Assembly (NCBI GenBank): GCA_964559125.1
Contig: CAZLGW010000005.1
Coordinates: 178,430 to 242,429, forward strand
Origin: Ravibacter sp964559125
GTDB taxonomy: Bacteria; Bacteroidota; Bacteroidia; Cytophagales; Spirosomataceae
Length of the DNA: 64,000 nt
Reading direction: 5' to 3'
The notes beneath the pieces were generated by a model. The model searched no databases, was not told where the DNA came from, and saw only the letters and a list, made by a program, of their open reading frames with translations. How positions within the stretch are numbered: position 1 is the stretch's first letter; each line of letters begins with the position of its first letter. The position numbers were made by a program, and so were the translations under genes. Shown piece after piece: positions 7,953 through 16,026 of the stretch.

Positions 7953-9023
7953 ATGTCAACAGTTATTTTGGACTGTGATTTGATGAAATTTCCTAACTCC
8001 GGTTTGTTTCATTATTGTAAAAACCTGGGGGAAAGTGTCAGAGCTGATACTATAGGCCAGGAAGGGGCCTCAGTAATGATGTACGTGCCTGAATCTGCCC
8101 GGCTTGCATTTGATTCAGGCAAAATCCGAACCATTATAGAGCAGACATGGCACCGGCTCTGGAAACCGTTCCTCCTGGATTGCCGGGTGTGGCATGCTCC
8201 CTTTCAATCGGGGAGAATGGTTCCCAACAAAGCGCTCTTCCGACACATTAATACGGTATTGACGATTCATGATCTTAACGTACTGCATGAAGGGAAGCCC
8301 GAAGAGGAGCAGCGGAAGAACATTAACCACGTTCAGAAAATGATCGATCAGAGCGACGTTATCGTATGTATATCCGAATTTACCAGGAGTGATGTGGAGC
8401 GGCATTGTGATTTGGGGCGCAAGAAATTAAAGGTAATTCCCAATGGTATCAACCCCATGGCAGATCCCGCTGCATCATTGCTCACCTACCGACCCAAAAG
8501 GCCCTTTTTATTCGGGATTGGCTATGTGAACCGCAAAAAGAACTACCATACCCTGGTGGAACTGCTGAGCCGGCTGGAAGGCTGGGAGATCGTTATTTCC
8601 GGGAGGCTCGATGAGCCGGAATATATTGCGGAGATCCAGGAAGAGATAGAGAGACTTGGCCTCGGCGGCAGATTTCACCTGACAGGCCCGATCACCGAAG
8701 AAGAGAAAAGCTGGTATATGAATCATTGCGAAGGCTTCCTTCACCCCTCTTTAGCCGAGGGGTTTGGCCTGCCCGTACTGGAGGCGATGTCGGTGGGCAA
8801 ACCGGTTTTCCTGTCCGACCGTACATCCCTGCCCGAAATCGGCGGCGATGCTGCGTTTTATTTTCGTAATTTTTCGGCGGCACACATGGAGCAGGTAATC
8901 AGGGAGGGGCTGGAAGAATTCCGGGTTAAAGAGATGGAGACCATTGTCAGGGAACATGCGAACCGCTTCAGTTGGGAGCGCACGGCAAAAGAATATGGGA
9001 AAATCTATGGTTCGCTTCTTTGA
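7953..9023 (+). CDS. GT4-family glycosyltransferase, paralogue of the divergent neighbour
   Basis: 356 aa. Same architecture and many shared words with the gene at 6479-7540: SGLFHYCKNLG, TIHDLNVLHE, DVIVCISEF, RPKRPFLF, EGFGLPVLEAMSVGKPVFL and SDRTSLPEIG. The E-x7-E donor motif (EGFGLPVLE) is intact, so it should be active as a retaining GT-B transferase. The pair probably arose by local inverted duplication and then diverged, which would let the two enzymes add related sugars to the same glycan. It leads a plus-strand run with two methyltransferases, suggesting synthesis of a methylated surface polysaccharide or glycoprotein glycan. Confidence 0.93.
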   Translation: MSTVILDCDLMKFPNSGLFHYCKNLGESVRADTIGQEGASVMMYVPESARLAFDSGKIRTIIEQTWHRLWKPFLLDCRVWHAPFQSGRMVPNKALFRHINTVLTIHDLNVLHEGKPEEEQRKNINHVQKMIDQSDVIVCISEFTRSDVERHCDLGRKKLKVIPNGINPMADPAASLLTYRPKRPFLFGIGYVNRKKNYHTLVELLSRLEGWEIVISGRLDEPEYIAEIQEEIERLGLGGRFHLTGPITEEEKSWYMNHCEGFLHPSLAEGFGLPVLEAMSVGKPVFLSDRTSLPEIGGDAAFYFRNFSAAHMEQVIREGLEEFRVKEMETIVREHANRFSWERTAKEYGKIYGSLL

Positions 9024-9105
9024 TCATTTTGAAATTGTTATGGCAGCGAGGCATCGGGTCGGGATGGAAGAAGGCGTATTGCCTATAGCCTAAAATCCGG
9101 TTATT

Positions 9106-9978
9106 ATGATAGAGTCAGGTAAAACCGAATGGAAAAGCGCCCCCTGGAGGAGCAACGACAGCAGGAAGTCCGAATTATGTAAAGCGGTTGATTTTCAGTC
9201 TGACTGGTATCGCAAATGGAGCGCGGAGATCCGGGAAAAGCCCCGTATGCACAGGAAGCAGTGGGAATACAACTATATATTACAGGCGCTTTATGAGAGG
9301 GGATGCCTGGAAGTAGGGAAAAAGGGGCTGGGTTTTGCGGTGGGAACCGAACCCTTGCCGGCTGTGATGGCCAGCTATGGCTGCGAGGTAGTAGCTACGG
9401 ATCTCGATTATGCGACAGGCCAGTCGCTCGGATGGGATTCGGGAGCTCAGCTTTGTAACGGTTTGAGCTCCCTCAACCAGCGGAACATCTGTACCGAAGA
9501 CGTTTTCCGGGAAAATGTAGAATTCCGGCCGGTCGATATGAATGCCATCCCCTCCGACCTGGAAGGCTTTGATTTTAACTGGTCGAGCTGCTCATTCGAA
9601 CATCTCGGGTCTATTCATCTCGGATTGAATTTTTTGCGCGGCCAGCTCAATACCCTTAAACCAGGCGGCTGGGCGGTGCACACAACCGAGTTTAATGTGT
9701 CGTCGGAAAATGAAACTATAACAGAGCACCCGAACACCGTCATATTCAGACGAAGCGACATCCTGGCGTTTGCGGACTGGGCAAAGGAGCAAGGCCACCA
9801 TGTTGAGCCCCTGGATTTCTCGCTGGGAAATCAGCCGGAAGATTTTTTAATAGACCTCCCTCCTTACAGGCCCGAGCCTCATATAAAGCTGTTGCTCAAT
9901 GGTTACGTGGTAACTTCCATAGGACTGATCATAAGAAAGGGCAAAAAAGGCTGGAAAGGCGGCTGGCACTGGAAATAG
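9106..9978 (+). CDS. Class I SAM-dependent methyltransferase (putative)
   Basis: 290 aa. The SAM-binding region is visible as GLGFAVGTEPLPAVMASYG (motif I-like, about residue 77 on), followed by VVATDLD with the acidic ribose-binding residue, then WSSCSFEHLG and LRGQLNTLKPGGW (motif III/post-III). The glycine pattern of motif I is slightly unusual (GxGFAVGTEP). There is no signal peptide. It sits between a glycosyltransferase and an FkbM methyltransferase, 82 bases after the former and 14 before the latter, so sugar O-methylation in glycan synthesis is the best guess. The methyl acceptor is not known. Confidence 0.82.
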   Translation: MIESGKTEWKSAPWRSNDSRKSELCKAVDFQSDWYRKWSAEIREKPRMHRKQWEYNYILQALYERGCLEVGKKGLGFAVGTEPLPAVMASYGCEVVATDLDYATGQSLGWDSGAQLCNGLSSLNQRNICTEDVFRENVEFRPVDMNAIPSDLEGFDFNWSSCSFEHLGSIHLGLNFLRGQLNTLKPGGWAVHTTEFNVSSENETITEHPNTVIFRRSDILAFADWAKEQGHHVEPLDFSLGNQPEDFLIDLPPYRPEPHIKLLLNGYVVTSIGLIIRKGKKGWKGGWHWK

Positions 9979-9992
9979 AAGAGAATGACAAT

Positions 9993-10877
9993 ATGAGTTT
10001 GCAAATGAATAATATGAGTCCTTTTGACAAAATTTCAGATATCGGGAAACTGACAAGCTATGAATTCGAATCCCTTTGCCGCGGCTTCAGCAGCTACGCC
10101 ATGCTAGGCGGAACGACCGGGCTTGTGAGGGTGCTTACCCGCTACAAAATGTTTGTGGACACCACTGATATGAGCCTTGTTCCCCATCTGGTGATGGACG
10201 GCTTCTGGGAAACGCCCGTAACACAGAGCCTCGTACACCTCGTAAGACCGGGTGACGTATGCATCGATGTAGGCGCGCACCTGGGTTATTTTTCGGTCCT
10301 GATGTCTGCTCTGGCAGGTGGGGAAGGAAAAACACTCGCGATCGAGCCGAATACGAATATTGCAGCCATGCTCCGGCGGACGGCTGCTATCAACCATCCT
10401 GGATTCACAGTATGGGAGGGAGCGCTTACAAATGCCACCAGGGAGATGGAGCTTCATATTCCCAGGTCGAAAACGGGCGATAGCAGTCTTCTGGTGAGGG
10501 TGGAGTCGGGAGAAGAAGGATTTATACATCAGAAGGTGCTGGCTACTACGTTGGATCAACTGCTGGTCAACCTGGATATCGGAAAGGTAAATGTTATCAA
10601 AATAGACGCAGAGGGCGCCGAACCTTTTATTTTTGAAGGGATGGAAGATGTGCTGAAGAGCAACAGCGATCTCAGGATAATCATGGAGTTCAGCCCTCAT
10701 CTTTACCAGGATCCGGACGGCTTCGGCGCATACCTGCTCGGCCGGTTCGATGTGTACAAAATCGCTTCCGGGTTTAACCTTGAGGAGACCGATGCGGACC
10801 GGTTCAGCGAGTGGAACAGCCTTAACTCGCACGTGGATCTGCTTCTTATATCAAAGGGATCAGGCCGCCCGTATTGA
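9993..10877 (+). CDS. FkbM-family methyltransferase
   Basis: 294 aa. FkbM domain: SAM motif I in DVCIDVGAHLGYFSVLMSAL (about residues 88-107), the acidic strand LAIEPN, and the family-typical VIKIDAEGAEPFIFEGM segment near residue 205. FkbM proteins O-methylate macrolides, sugars and surface glycans. It is the last gene of the glycosyltransferase/methyltransferase run, and the spacing suggests one transcript with the preceding methyltransferase. A small hairpin follows directly after the stop codon. Confidence 0.92.
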   Translation: MSLQMNNMSPFDKISDIGKLTSYEFESLCRGFSSYAMLGGTTGLVRVLTRYKMFVDTTDMSLVPHLVMDGFWETPVTQSLVHLVRPGDVCIDVGAHLGYFSVLMSALAGGEGKTLAIEPNTNIAAMLRRTAAINHPGFTVWEGALTNATREMELHIPRSKTGDSSLLVRVESGEEGFIHQKVLATTLDQLLVNLDIGKVNVIKIDAEGAEPFIFEGMEDVLKSNSDLRIIMEFSPHLYQDPDGFGAYLLGRFDVYKIASGFNLEETDADRFSEWNSLNSHVDLLLISKGSGRPY

Positions 10878-10893
10878 CCGGTTGTATAACCGG
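10878..10893 (+). terminator. Hairpin directly after the FkbM stop codon
   Basis: CCGGTT-GTAT-AACCGG is a six-base perfect stem with a four-base loop, starting at the base after the TGA. It probably marks the end of the glycosyltransferase/methyltransferase transcript. No U-run follows, so intrinsic termination is uncertain. Confidence 0.45.
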
Positions 10894-10965
10894 CTGATAG
10901 ACGGAATCTTACTTCCGGTAGTGATCCATACAAAATTCAGCTAAAAATATTCCGAAGGCCTTGCT

Positions 10966-10994
10966 TTTGTGTAATGGTCTTTTTTGTACCTTTG
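10966..10994 (+). promoter_or_regulatory. Bacteroidota-type promoter of rpsA
   Basis: TTTG at 10966-10969, 17 bases, then TACCTTTG at 10987-10994, followed by CAG. This matches TTTG-N17-21-TAnnTTTG. The predicted transcript has a leader of about 90 bases with a CCTTTC/GAAAGG hairpin (10999-11017) and a possible GACCT/AGGTC long-range pairing, a plausible place for S1 autoregulation. Confidence 0.75.
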
Positions 10995-11089
10995 CAGTCC
11001 TTTCAAAGGTGGAAAGGTATTTTATAAACTAAAGTTCGACCTGAGTGACCGCCGGGCCGATGTACAGCAAGGTCATCTATATTTTTTAT

Positions 11090-12925
11090 ATGGCAAAAAA
11101 TTCAGCAAGCCAGGGAAATCCTGATTTTGATTGGGACTCGGTAGACCAGAGAGGTTTCGGACACGGATATTCCAGTTCGGAACGTGAGCGCCTGGAGAAC
11201 CTGTATGATGGTACATTGTCTACCATTCAGGAAAAAGAAGTAGTAAAAGGAACGGTAGTAGGTATCACCGACCGTGAAGTCATTCTCAATATCGGCTTCA
11301 AGTCTGATGGCATCGTTTCTTTTAACGAGTTCCGCGAAATCGAAAACCTGAAAATCGGAGACGAAATCGAAGTTTTCGTAGAAAGCCAGGAGAATGCACA
11401 GGGACAGCTTGTGCTTTCCCGCAAGAAAGCGAAGGTTATTACTGCGTGGAGCAATATTCACAAGTCGCATGAAGAAGATCTTGTGATCGAAGCGCATGTA
11501 AAACGTCGCACCAAAGGAGGTTTGATTGTAGATATTTTCGGGATCGAGGCCTTCCTGCCCGGTTCTCAGATAGATGTTAAGCCGATCAGGGACTTTGATG
11601 TTTTTGTCGGTAAGGTAATGGAGGTGAAGGTTGTGAAAATCAACAACACCAACGACAACGTAGTAGTATCTCACAAGATTCTTATCGAGAAAGATCTCGA
11701 GGAGCAACGTCAGCAGATCCTGACCAACCTCGAAAAAGGCCAGGTGCTGGAAGGTGTGATCAAGAACATGACCAATTTCGGGGTGTTCATCGATCTGGGT
11801 GGTGTAGATGGTCTTCTTCACATTACCGACATTTCGTGGGGTCGTATCAGTCATCCTTCAGAGCTGCTGGCGCTTGATCAGAAGCTCAACGTTGTGGTGC
11901 TTGACTTCGATGATGAGAAGAAGCGTATCTCCCTGGGTCTGAAGCAGCTTCAGGCTCATCCGTGGGATTCTCTTGCCGAGGATATCCAGGTTGGCTCCAA
12001 AGTGAAAGGGCGTATTGTGAATGTGGCCGACTACGGTGCATTCCTTGAAATCCTGCCGGGAGTCGAAGGCCTGATCCACGTTTCGGAAATGTCCTGGTCG
12101 CAGCACCTGCGCAATCCCCAGGAGTTCCTGAAAGTCGGCGACGAGATAGAAGCGGTTATCCTTACACTCGACCGCCAGGAGCGTAAAATGTCGCTCGGCA
12201 TCAAGCAACTGACGGAAGATCCCTGGAATCAGCCGGGTCTTAAAGATAAGTACGCTGTCGGTACTACCCATACCGGCCTTGTGCGTAACCTTACCAACTT
12301 CGGTCTTTTCATCGAGCTGGAAGAAGGAATCGACGGTCTGGTACACGTTTCCGACCTGTCGTGGACTAAAAAGGTGAAGCACCCTTCAGATTTTGTGAAG
12401 GTAGGCGAAAACCTCGACGTAGTCGTACTGGAGCTTGATACTGAAAATCGTCGCCTGGCTTTAGGCCATAAGCAACTGGAAGCTAACCCATGGGATACTT
12501 TCGAAACTTTATTTGAAGTAGGAGGCACTCATCGCAGCACCATCGTGTCTAAAGGTGACAAAATAGCCGTTCTGGAGCTTCCTTACGGAATCGAGGGGAT
12601 TGCTACCATCAAAAACCTGGCGAAGGAAGACGGTTCGGTAGCCGAAGTAGGAGAAAGCCTCGACTTTGTCGTGCTGGAATTCTCAAAAGATGACAAGAAG
12701 ATCGTACTTTCTCATGCGAAGTCATGGCAGCAGCCGACAGAAGCAGAGAAAACTGCGAAGAAGTCTTCTGCTCCCGCCAGGTCTGAAAATGTATTGAAAG
12801 AAGCTGAAAAGTCTACATTAGGCGATATAGATATTCTTTCTGCTCTGAAGACAAAAATGGAGCAATCCGAAAAAAAGGCAGCTAAAGCGGCAGCCTCCGG
12901 AAAAGGAAGCGGCGAAGAAGCCTGA
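11090..12925 (+). CDS. rpsA: 30S ribosomal protein S1
   Basis: 611 aa. The ATG at 11090 gives MAKNSASQ; an in-frame ATG 15 codons earlier falls in the leader and adds a non-homologous extension. Six S1/OB-fold repeats follow one another: two degenerate N-terminal ribosome-binding ones (VVKGTVVGITDREV, VIEAHVKRRTKGGL), three canonical RNA-binding ones (NMTNFGVFIDLGG-DGLLHITD, NVADYGAFLEI-EGLIHVSE, NLTNFGLFIEL-DGLVHVSD) and a weaker sixth. The C-terminus is a charged Lys/Ala tail. S1 brings mRNA to the 30S subunit and matters especially where Shine-Dalgarno sequences are weak, as in this window. Confidence 0.98.
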   Translation: MAKNSASQGNPDFDWDSVDQRGFGHGYSSSERERLENLYDGTLSTIQEKEVVKGTVVGITDREVILNIGFKSDGIVSFNEFREIENLKIGDEIEVFVESQENAQGQLVLSRKKAKVITAWSNIHKSHEEDLVIEAHVKRRTKGGLIVDIFGIEAFLPGSQIDVKPIRDFDVFVGKVMEVKVVKINNTNDNVVVSHKILIEKDLEEQRQQILTNLEKGQVLEGVIKNMTNFGVFIDLGGVDGLLHITDISWGRISHPSELLALDQKLNVVVLDFDDEKKRISLGLKQLQAHPWDSLAEDIQVGSKVKGRIVNVADYGAFLEILPGVEGLIHVSEMSWSQHLRNPQEFLKVGDEIEAVILTLDRQERKMSLGIKQLTEDPWNQPGLKDKYAVGTTHTGLVRNLTNFGLFIELEEGIDGLVHVSDLSWTKKVKHPSDFVKVGENLDVVVLELDTENRRLALGHKQLEANPWDTFETLFEVGGTHRSTIVSKGDKIAVLELPYGIEGIATIKNLAKEDGSVAEVGESLDFVVLEFSKDDKKIVLSHAKSWQQPTEAEKTAKKSSAPARSENVLKEAEKSTLGDIDILSALKTKMEQSEKKAAKAAASGKGSGEEA

Positions 12926-12934
12926 TAATTCACC

Positions 12935-12969
12935 CCGGGGCTTTACCGGATAACCTGGTAAAGCCCCGG
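12935..12969 (+). terminator. Stem-loop after rpsA
   Basis: CCGGGGCTTTACC (12935-12947) pairs perfectly with GGTAAAGCCCCGG (12957-12969) across a nine-base loop, nine bases after the rpsA stop codon. It is strong but has no real U-tract (ATCTTGG follows), so readthrough into the tRNA-Cys gene six bases on is possible. Confidence 0.7.
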
Positions 12970-12974
12970 ATCTT

Positions 12975-13045
12975 GGTTCCGTGGCCGAGTGGCTAGGCAG
13001 AGGTCTGCAAAACCTTGTACAGCGGTTCGAATCCGCTCGGAACCT
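12975..13045 (+). tRNA. tRNA-Cys (anticodon GCA)
   Basis: 71 bases. Acceptor GGTTCCG pairs with CGGAACC. The anticodon stem AGAGGT/ACCTT carries the loop CTGCAAA with anticodon GCA. The T arm is GCGG-TTCGAAT-CCGC. Discriminator base is U, as expected for tRNA-Cys. CCA is not encoded. Confidence 0.95.
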
Positions 13046-13054
13046 CAGCAAAAT

Positions 13055-13091
13055 AAAAACCGTTTAGCTTTATCCGTTAAACGGTTTTTTT
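13055..13091 (+). terminator. Rho-independent terminator after tRNA-Cys
   Basis: AAAAACCGTTTA (13055-13066) pairs with TAAACGGTTTTT (13078-13089), and the stem runs into a T7 tract ending at 13091. This is a classical intrinsic terminator 10 bases after the tRNA. Confidence 0.88.
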
Positions 13092-13099
13092 GTTTTAGC

Positions 13100-13238
13100 T
13101 GCGGGTGTAATTCGGATCAATCCCAAAAGTTGTGGAGGAGAAGATCCGGTAGGGTCTGCTCTTCCTATGCCGAATCCGGCTATATCAATAATACAAGGCC
13201 CTCCACAAGAAATAGGCTTGATCCATTCCCTTTCCGCA
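13100..13238. ncRNA. Candidate structured RNA or nested inverted-repeat element
   Basis: Three nested perfect arms lie at matched distances: TGCGG (13100-13104) with CCGCA (13234-13238), GGATCAA (13114-13120) with TTGATCC (13218-13224), and TTGTGGAGG (13130-13138) with CCTCCACAA (13200-13208). The unpaired stretches between arms are nine bases on every side. Inside is a further hairpin, GATcCGGTAGG with CCTAtgCCGaATC, around a 10-base loop (about 13144-13176). The whole would fold into a rod about 139 bases long with symmetrical internal loops. It starts nine bases after the tRNA-Cys terminator and ends about 190 bases before the PhyH gene, with no open frame that looks coding. The strand is not decided. 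Alternatives are a 6S-like RNA, a riboswitch-like leader, or a non-autonomous element with degenerate ends. Confidence 0.5.
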
Positions 13239-13306
13239 TAAGTCCGGACTTTTCTTACCCGATACCGTAAAAACCCTTAAATAAAAATCATAGTATAATA
13301 TCTGTA

Positions 13307-13314
13307 TATTTTTG
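13307..13314 (+). promoter_or_regulatory. Candidate -7 box for the PhyH-family gene
   Basis: TATTTTTG fits TAnnTTTG, about 118 bases before the ATG at 13432, in an AT-rich stretch. No good TTTG -33 element is seen. The remaining bases between 13239 and 13431 show nothing else. Confidence 0.35.
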
Positions 13315-13431
13315 TAAATTAACCGCGTTCCTGAAGTCTTCGGATAGGTATACAAGTGGTTAGTATTGTACGCGTTTTGAAAATTCGAACCTGCAGGCCC
13401 GGCTTATCGGATTTATCTTAACCTTTTTGTA

Positions 13432-14394
13432 ATGAGCACATCTTTAGACATTCAGATTCCCTGGGTCGAATCCCCTTTTTTTGAAGAAGAGCTTTCCAAA
13501 GCAGGGCTTTCACCCGAGGAGGAAGCTATGACCAGGTTTTATGCCGATCACGGTTATCTCATTATTGATCCGCAGATCGACAATGAGCTGATAGACAAGG
13601 CGGTGAAAGAGCTTAAGCCGAAGTTTGAAGAGCAAAAGACAAACCGCATCCAGGATGCCTGGAAAGAGCTGGATACAGTAAAAAAGATTGCTACCGCGCC
13701 GCGCGTCCTGGAGATACTTCAAATGCTGTACCGCCGCCGGCCTATTCCTTTCCAGACACTGAATTTTTCTACCGGGAGCCAGCAGAGAACCCACAGCGAC
13801 TCTATCCACTTTAATTCGGTTCCGGAGCGGTACCTTGCCGGCGTATGGGTAGCGCTGGAAGATGTCCATGACGGTAACGGTCCGTTGCATTACTATCCGG
13901 GTAGTCACAAGCTTCCCTTTTACGACCTTTCCATTTTAGGGATCAAGGGGTCTACCAGCGAATCCATCGAGGCGATGCTCGCTAACTACTACACTCGTTA
14001 CGAGGATTTTATCGAGGAAATCGTGCAGTACAAAAAGCTTGATAAGACAATCCTGAATATCAAAAAAGGACAGGCGCTGATATGGTCGGCGAATCTTTTG
14101 CACGGCGGCGAAAAAATTACCCTCCCGGGGAGTACCCGTTATACGCAGGTCAACCATTTCTATTTCGAAAACTGCGCCTATTACAGGCCTATGAAGACAG
14201 ACATGGCCCTTGAGCGTATATCGATACAGAAAGTCGTGGATATAGGGACCGGCGAAGTGATTCGCAGTAATTATCTCGGTACACCTATCAATTATGTAGG
14301 GTATGCGTACAAGATGTACCTGCCCGACGGCCTACTGCGCCGGATCCTGCCGGTAAAATTCAGACAATGGGTACAGAGGCTGGTCAATAAATAG
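13432..14394 (+). CDS. Phytanoyl-CoA dioxygenase (PhyH) family protein
   Basis: 320 aa, Fe(II)/2-oxoglutarate dioxygenase fold. The iron ligands are visible as HSD in RTHSDSIHF (about residue 120) and the distal His in NLLHGG near residue 222; GPLHYYPGSHKLP is the conserved PhyH segment between them, and an Arg after the distal His (STRYTQ) can bind 2-oxoglutarate. It should hydroxylate an unknown small substrate in the cytosol. Bacterial PhyH proteins act in secondary metabolism, phosphonate breakdown and ectoine hydroxylation, none of which has partners here. The gene stands alone between the candidate RNA and the respiratory cluster. Confidence 0.85.
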   Translation: MSTSLDIQIPWVESPFFEEELSKAGLSPEEEAMTRFYADHGYLIIDPQIDNELIDKAVKELKPKFEEQKTNRIQDAWKELDTVKKIATAPRVLEILQMLYRRRPIPFQTLNFSTGSQQRTHSDSIHFNSVPERYLAGVWVALEDVHDGNGPLHYYPGSHKLPFYDLSILGIKGSTSESIEAMLANYYTRYEDFIEEIVQYKKLDKTILNIKKGQALIWSANLLHGGEKITLPGSTRYTQVNHFYFENCAYYRPMKTDMALERISIQKVVDIGTGEVIRSNYLGTPINYVGYAYKMYLPDGLLRRILPVKFRQWVQRLVNK

Positions 14395-14677
14395 GATGTT
14401 TAGGGAACTATTGTGTTTCGCAGGCCGGTAGAAAATCAGACTTTTTTGCCGTCCGCACCTTGCCTGAGTTGCGAAATTCAGCAATAAAAAACAAGTCACC
14501 ATTTCAGGCGAAAATTGTATATTTTCAAGATCGAAAATTTGCGGAATTCTTCTCCCGTACCCTTATTAGATTAGAAAAAATATAAATAAGACACCCGCTC
14601 AAAATAAGATATGAATACTTTTGCGGAAAGAATTTCGTGCATTAGTTTTGCGGGATAAGTATAATGTATTGTGGACT
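14395..14677 (+). promoter_or_regulatory. Intergenic region with candidate promoter for the act-cox operon
   Basis: 283 bases, AT-rich towards its end. TACTTTTG (14616-14623) followed by CGG matches the TAnnTTTG -7 box; no convincing TTTG -33 element lies 17-21 bases upstream. Transcription starting just after this box would put the ATG at 14678 about 50 bases into the message. No gene or other structure is visible. Confidence 0.55.
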
Positions 14678-15976
14678 ATGAATTCAATTTGTAGGAATTT
14701 TTACTCTTTCTGTAAGTGTCCTTACCCGACCAGCTTCATATCTAACTGCAGTTCCTTTCTTTTCTTCCTCGCTTTTTTGGTTTTTGCCAATATGTCGCCC
14801 GTTTATGCACAGGAGGCAGAGGGAGGTGAGACTGCTGCTGCCGGGCTTGAAGGTGATGTCGCAAAAGGAGGATCGCTTTTTAAATCCAACTGTTCTTCCT
14901 GTCACGATACGGGAACTACGAAGTCGGTCGGTCCAGGATTGAAAGACATCCATAAAAAGCATGATTTTGCCTGGCTCGCAAAGTGGATCCGTAACTCGCA
15001 GGCTATGATAGCCGCCGGCGATCCTGATGCGATCAAGATCTACAATGAATATAACAAGATTCCGATGACGAGCTTCCCTACGTTATCGGATGATGATGTG
15101 AAGGATATCCTGGCGTATATTGACGACGCCAACGCCCAGGCCGCCGCCGCTGCTGCTGCTCCCGGTGCCGCGGGAGGTGCCGCTGCCACACAGGCGGAGG
15201 GGCCATCTACCCTGTTTATAGTACTCCTCGTGGTGCTGGTAGTAGTGGTAGTGCTGCTGTCGATCGTATTGCTGGTGGTTCTGAATGTCCTTTCTAGGAC
15301 GATAGGCGGAGATAAGGCTGAGCAGGCGCCCGCAGGTACTTCTTTTAAAGATCTTCTGACCCGTACCGTTCGTCATCCGGCCATCTTGTCGGCTACGGCT
15401 TGGGTATTTGTACTCCTGGTTCTGAAGACTACGCTCGACGGCGCTTTTAACGTCGGCGTTCAGCAGGGTTATGCTCCCAAGCAACCTATTGCCTTCTCTC
15501 ATAAGCTCCATGCCGGAGAGTATGAGATCGACTGTAACTATTGTCATACAGGAGTAAACAAGAGCCGTGCGGCTACCATACCTGCTGCCAATATCTGTAT
15601 GAACTGTCACGGGGTAGTTAAAAGAGAGTCTCCGGAGATCCAGAAAATATATGCCGCTATAGAGAACGACCAGCCTATCGAGTGGGTGCGTGTACATAAC
15701 TTGCCCGACCTGGCCTATTTTAACCACTCGCAGCACGTAAATGTCGGCGGCCTGGAATGTGAAACCTGTCACGGAGATATCAAGACAATGGAGGTAGTGG
15801 AGCAGCGCTCGTCTCTGACGATGGGGTGGTGTATCGATTGTCACCGTACCACCGATGTGAATTCGAAAGGAAACGCATACTATGATAAGCTGGTTCAGGT
15901 TCACGAGGAAGAAGGCAAAGGGGCATTGAAAGTAGCCGACATAGGCGGCCTGGAATGTTCAAAATGTCACTATTAA
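14678..15976 (+). CDS. actA: Alternative Complex III subunit ActA, multiheme cytochrome c with an extra N-terminal cytochrome domain
   Basis: 432 aa. I prefer the ATG at 14678 over an upstream TTG because the TTG lies inside the promoter box. After a signal peptide (hydrophobic about 27-38, VYAQ near 44) comes a monoheme cytochrome c domain with CSSCH at 72-76, an Ala-rich linker (155-170), a Val/Leu-rich membrane helix (about 178-205), a second hydrophobic segment (about 237-252), and then five heme motifs: CNYCH 286, CMNCH 307, CETCH 361, CIDCH 385 and CSKCH 427. The last five are the pentaheme ActA core, which passes electrons from quinol oxidation towards the oxidase; the sixth heme belongs to the fused domain. 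Confidence 0.93.
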   Translation: MNSICRNFYSFCKCPYPTSFISNCSSFLFFLAFLVFANMSPVYAQEAEGGETAAAGLEGDVAKGGSLFKSNCSSCHDTGTTKSVGPGLKDIHKKHDFAWLAKWIRNSQAMIAAGDPDAIKIYNEYNKIPMTSFPTLSDDDVKDILAYIDDANAQAAAAAAAPGAAGGAAATQAEGPSTLFIVLLVVLVVVVVLLSIVLLVVLNVLSRTIGGDKAEQAPAGTSFKDLLTRTVRHPAILSATAWVFVLLVLKTTLDGAFNVGVQQGYAPKQPIAFSHKLHAGEYEIDCNYCHTGVNKSRAATIPAANICMNCHGVVKRESPEIQKIYAAIENDQPIEWVRVHNLPDLAYFNHSQHVNVGGLECETCHGDIKTMEVVEQRSSLTMGWCIDCHRTTDVNSKGNAYYDKLVQVHEEEGKGALKVADIGGLECSKCHY

Positions 15977-16026
15977 GAATTTAGGTTGATAGAGTTCTCC
16001 GAATATAGAAGTATTGAAAAGGATTT

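Noticed and set aside
12989..13270. A 93-codon open frame starting inside tRNA-Cys
   Set aside because: It spans the tRNA, a terminator and the candidate structured element; the sequence is explained by those.
14621..14677. An upstream TTG start for actA
   Set aside because: The TTG is part of the TACTTTTG promoter box, and the extension lies before the signal peptide.
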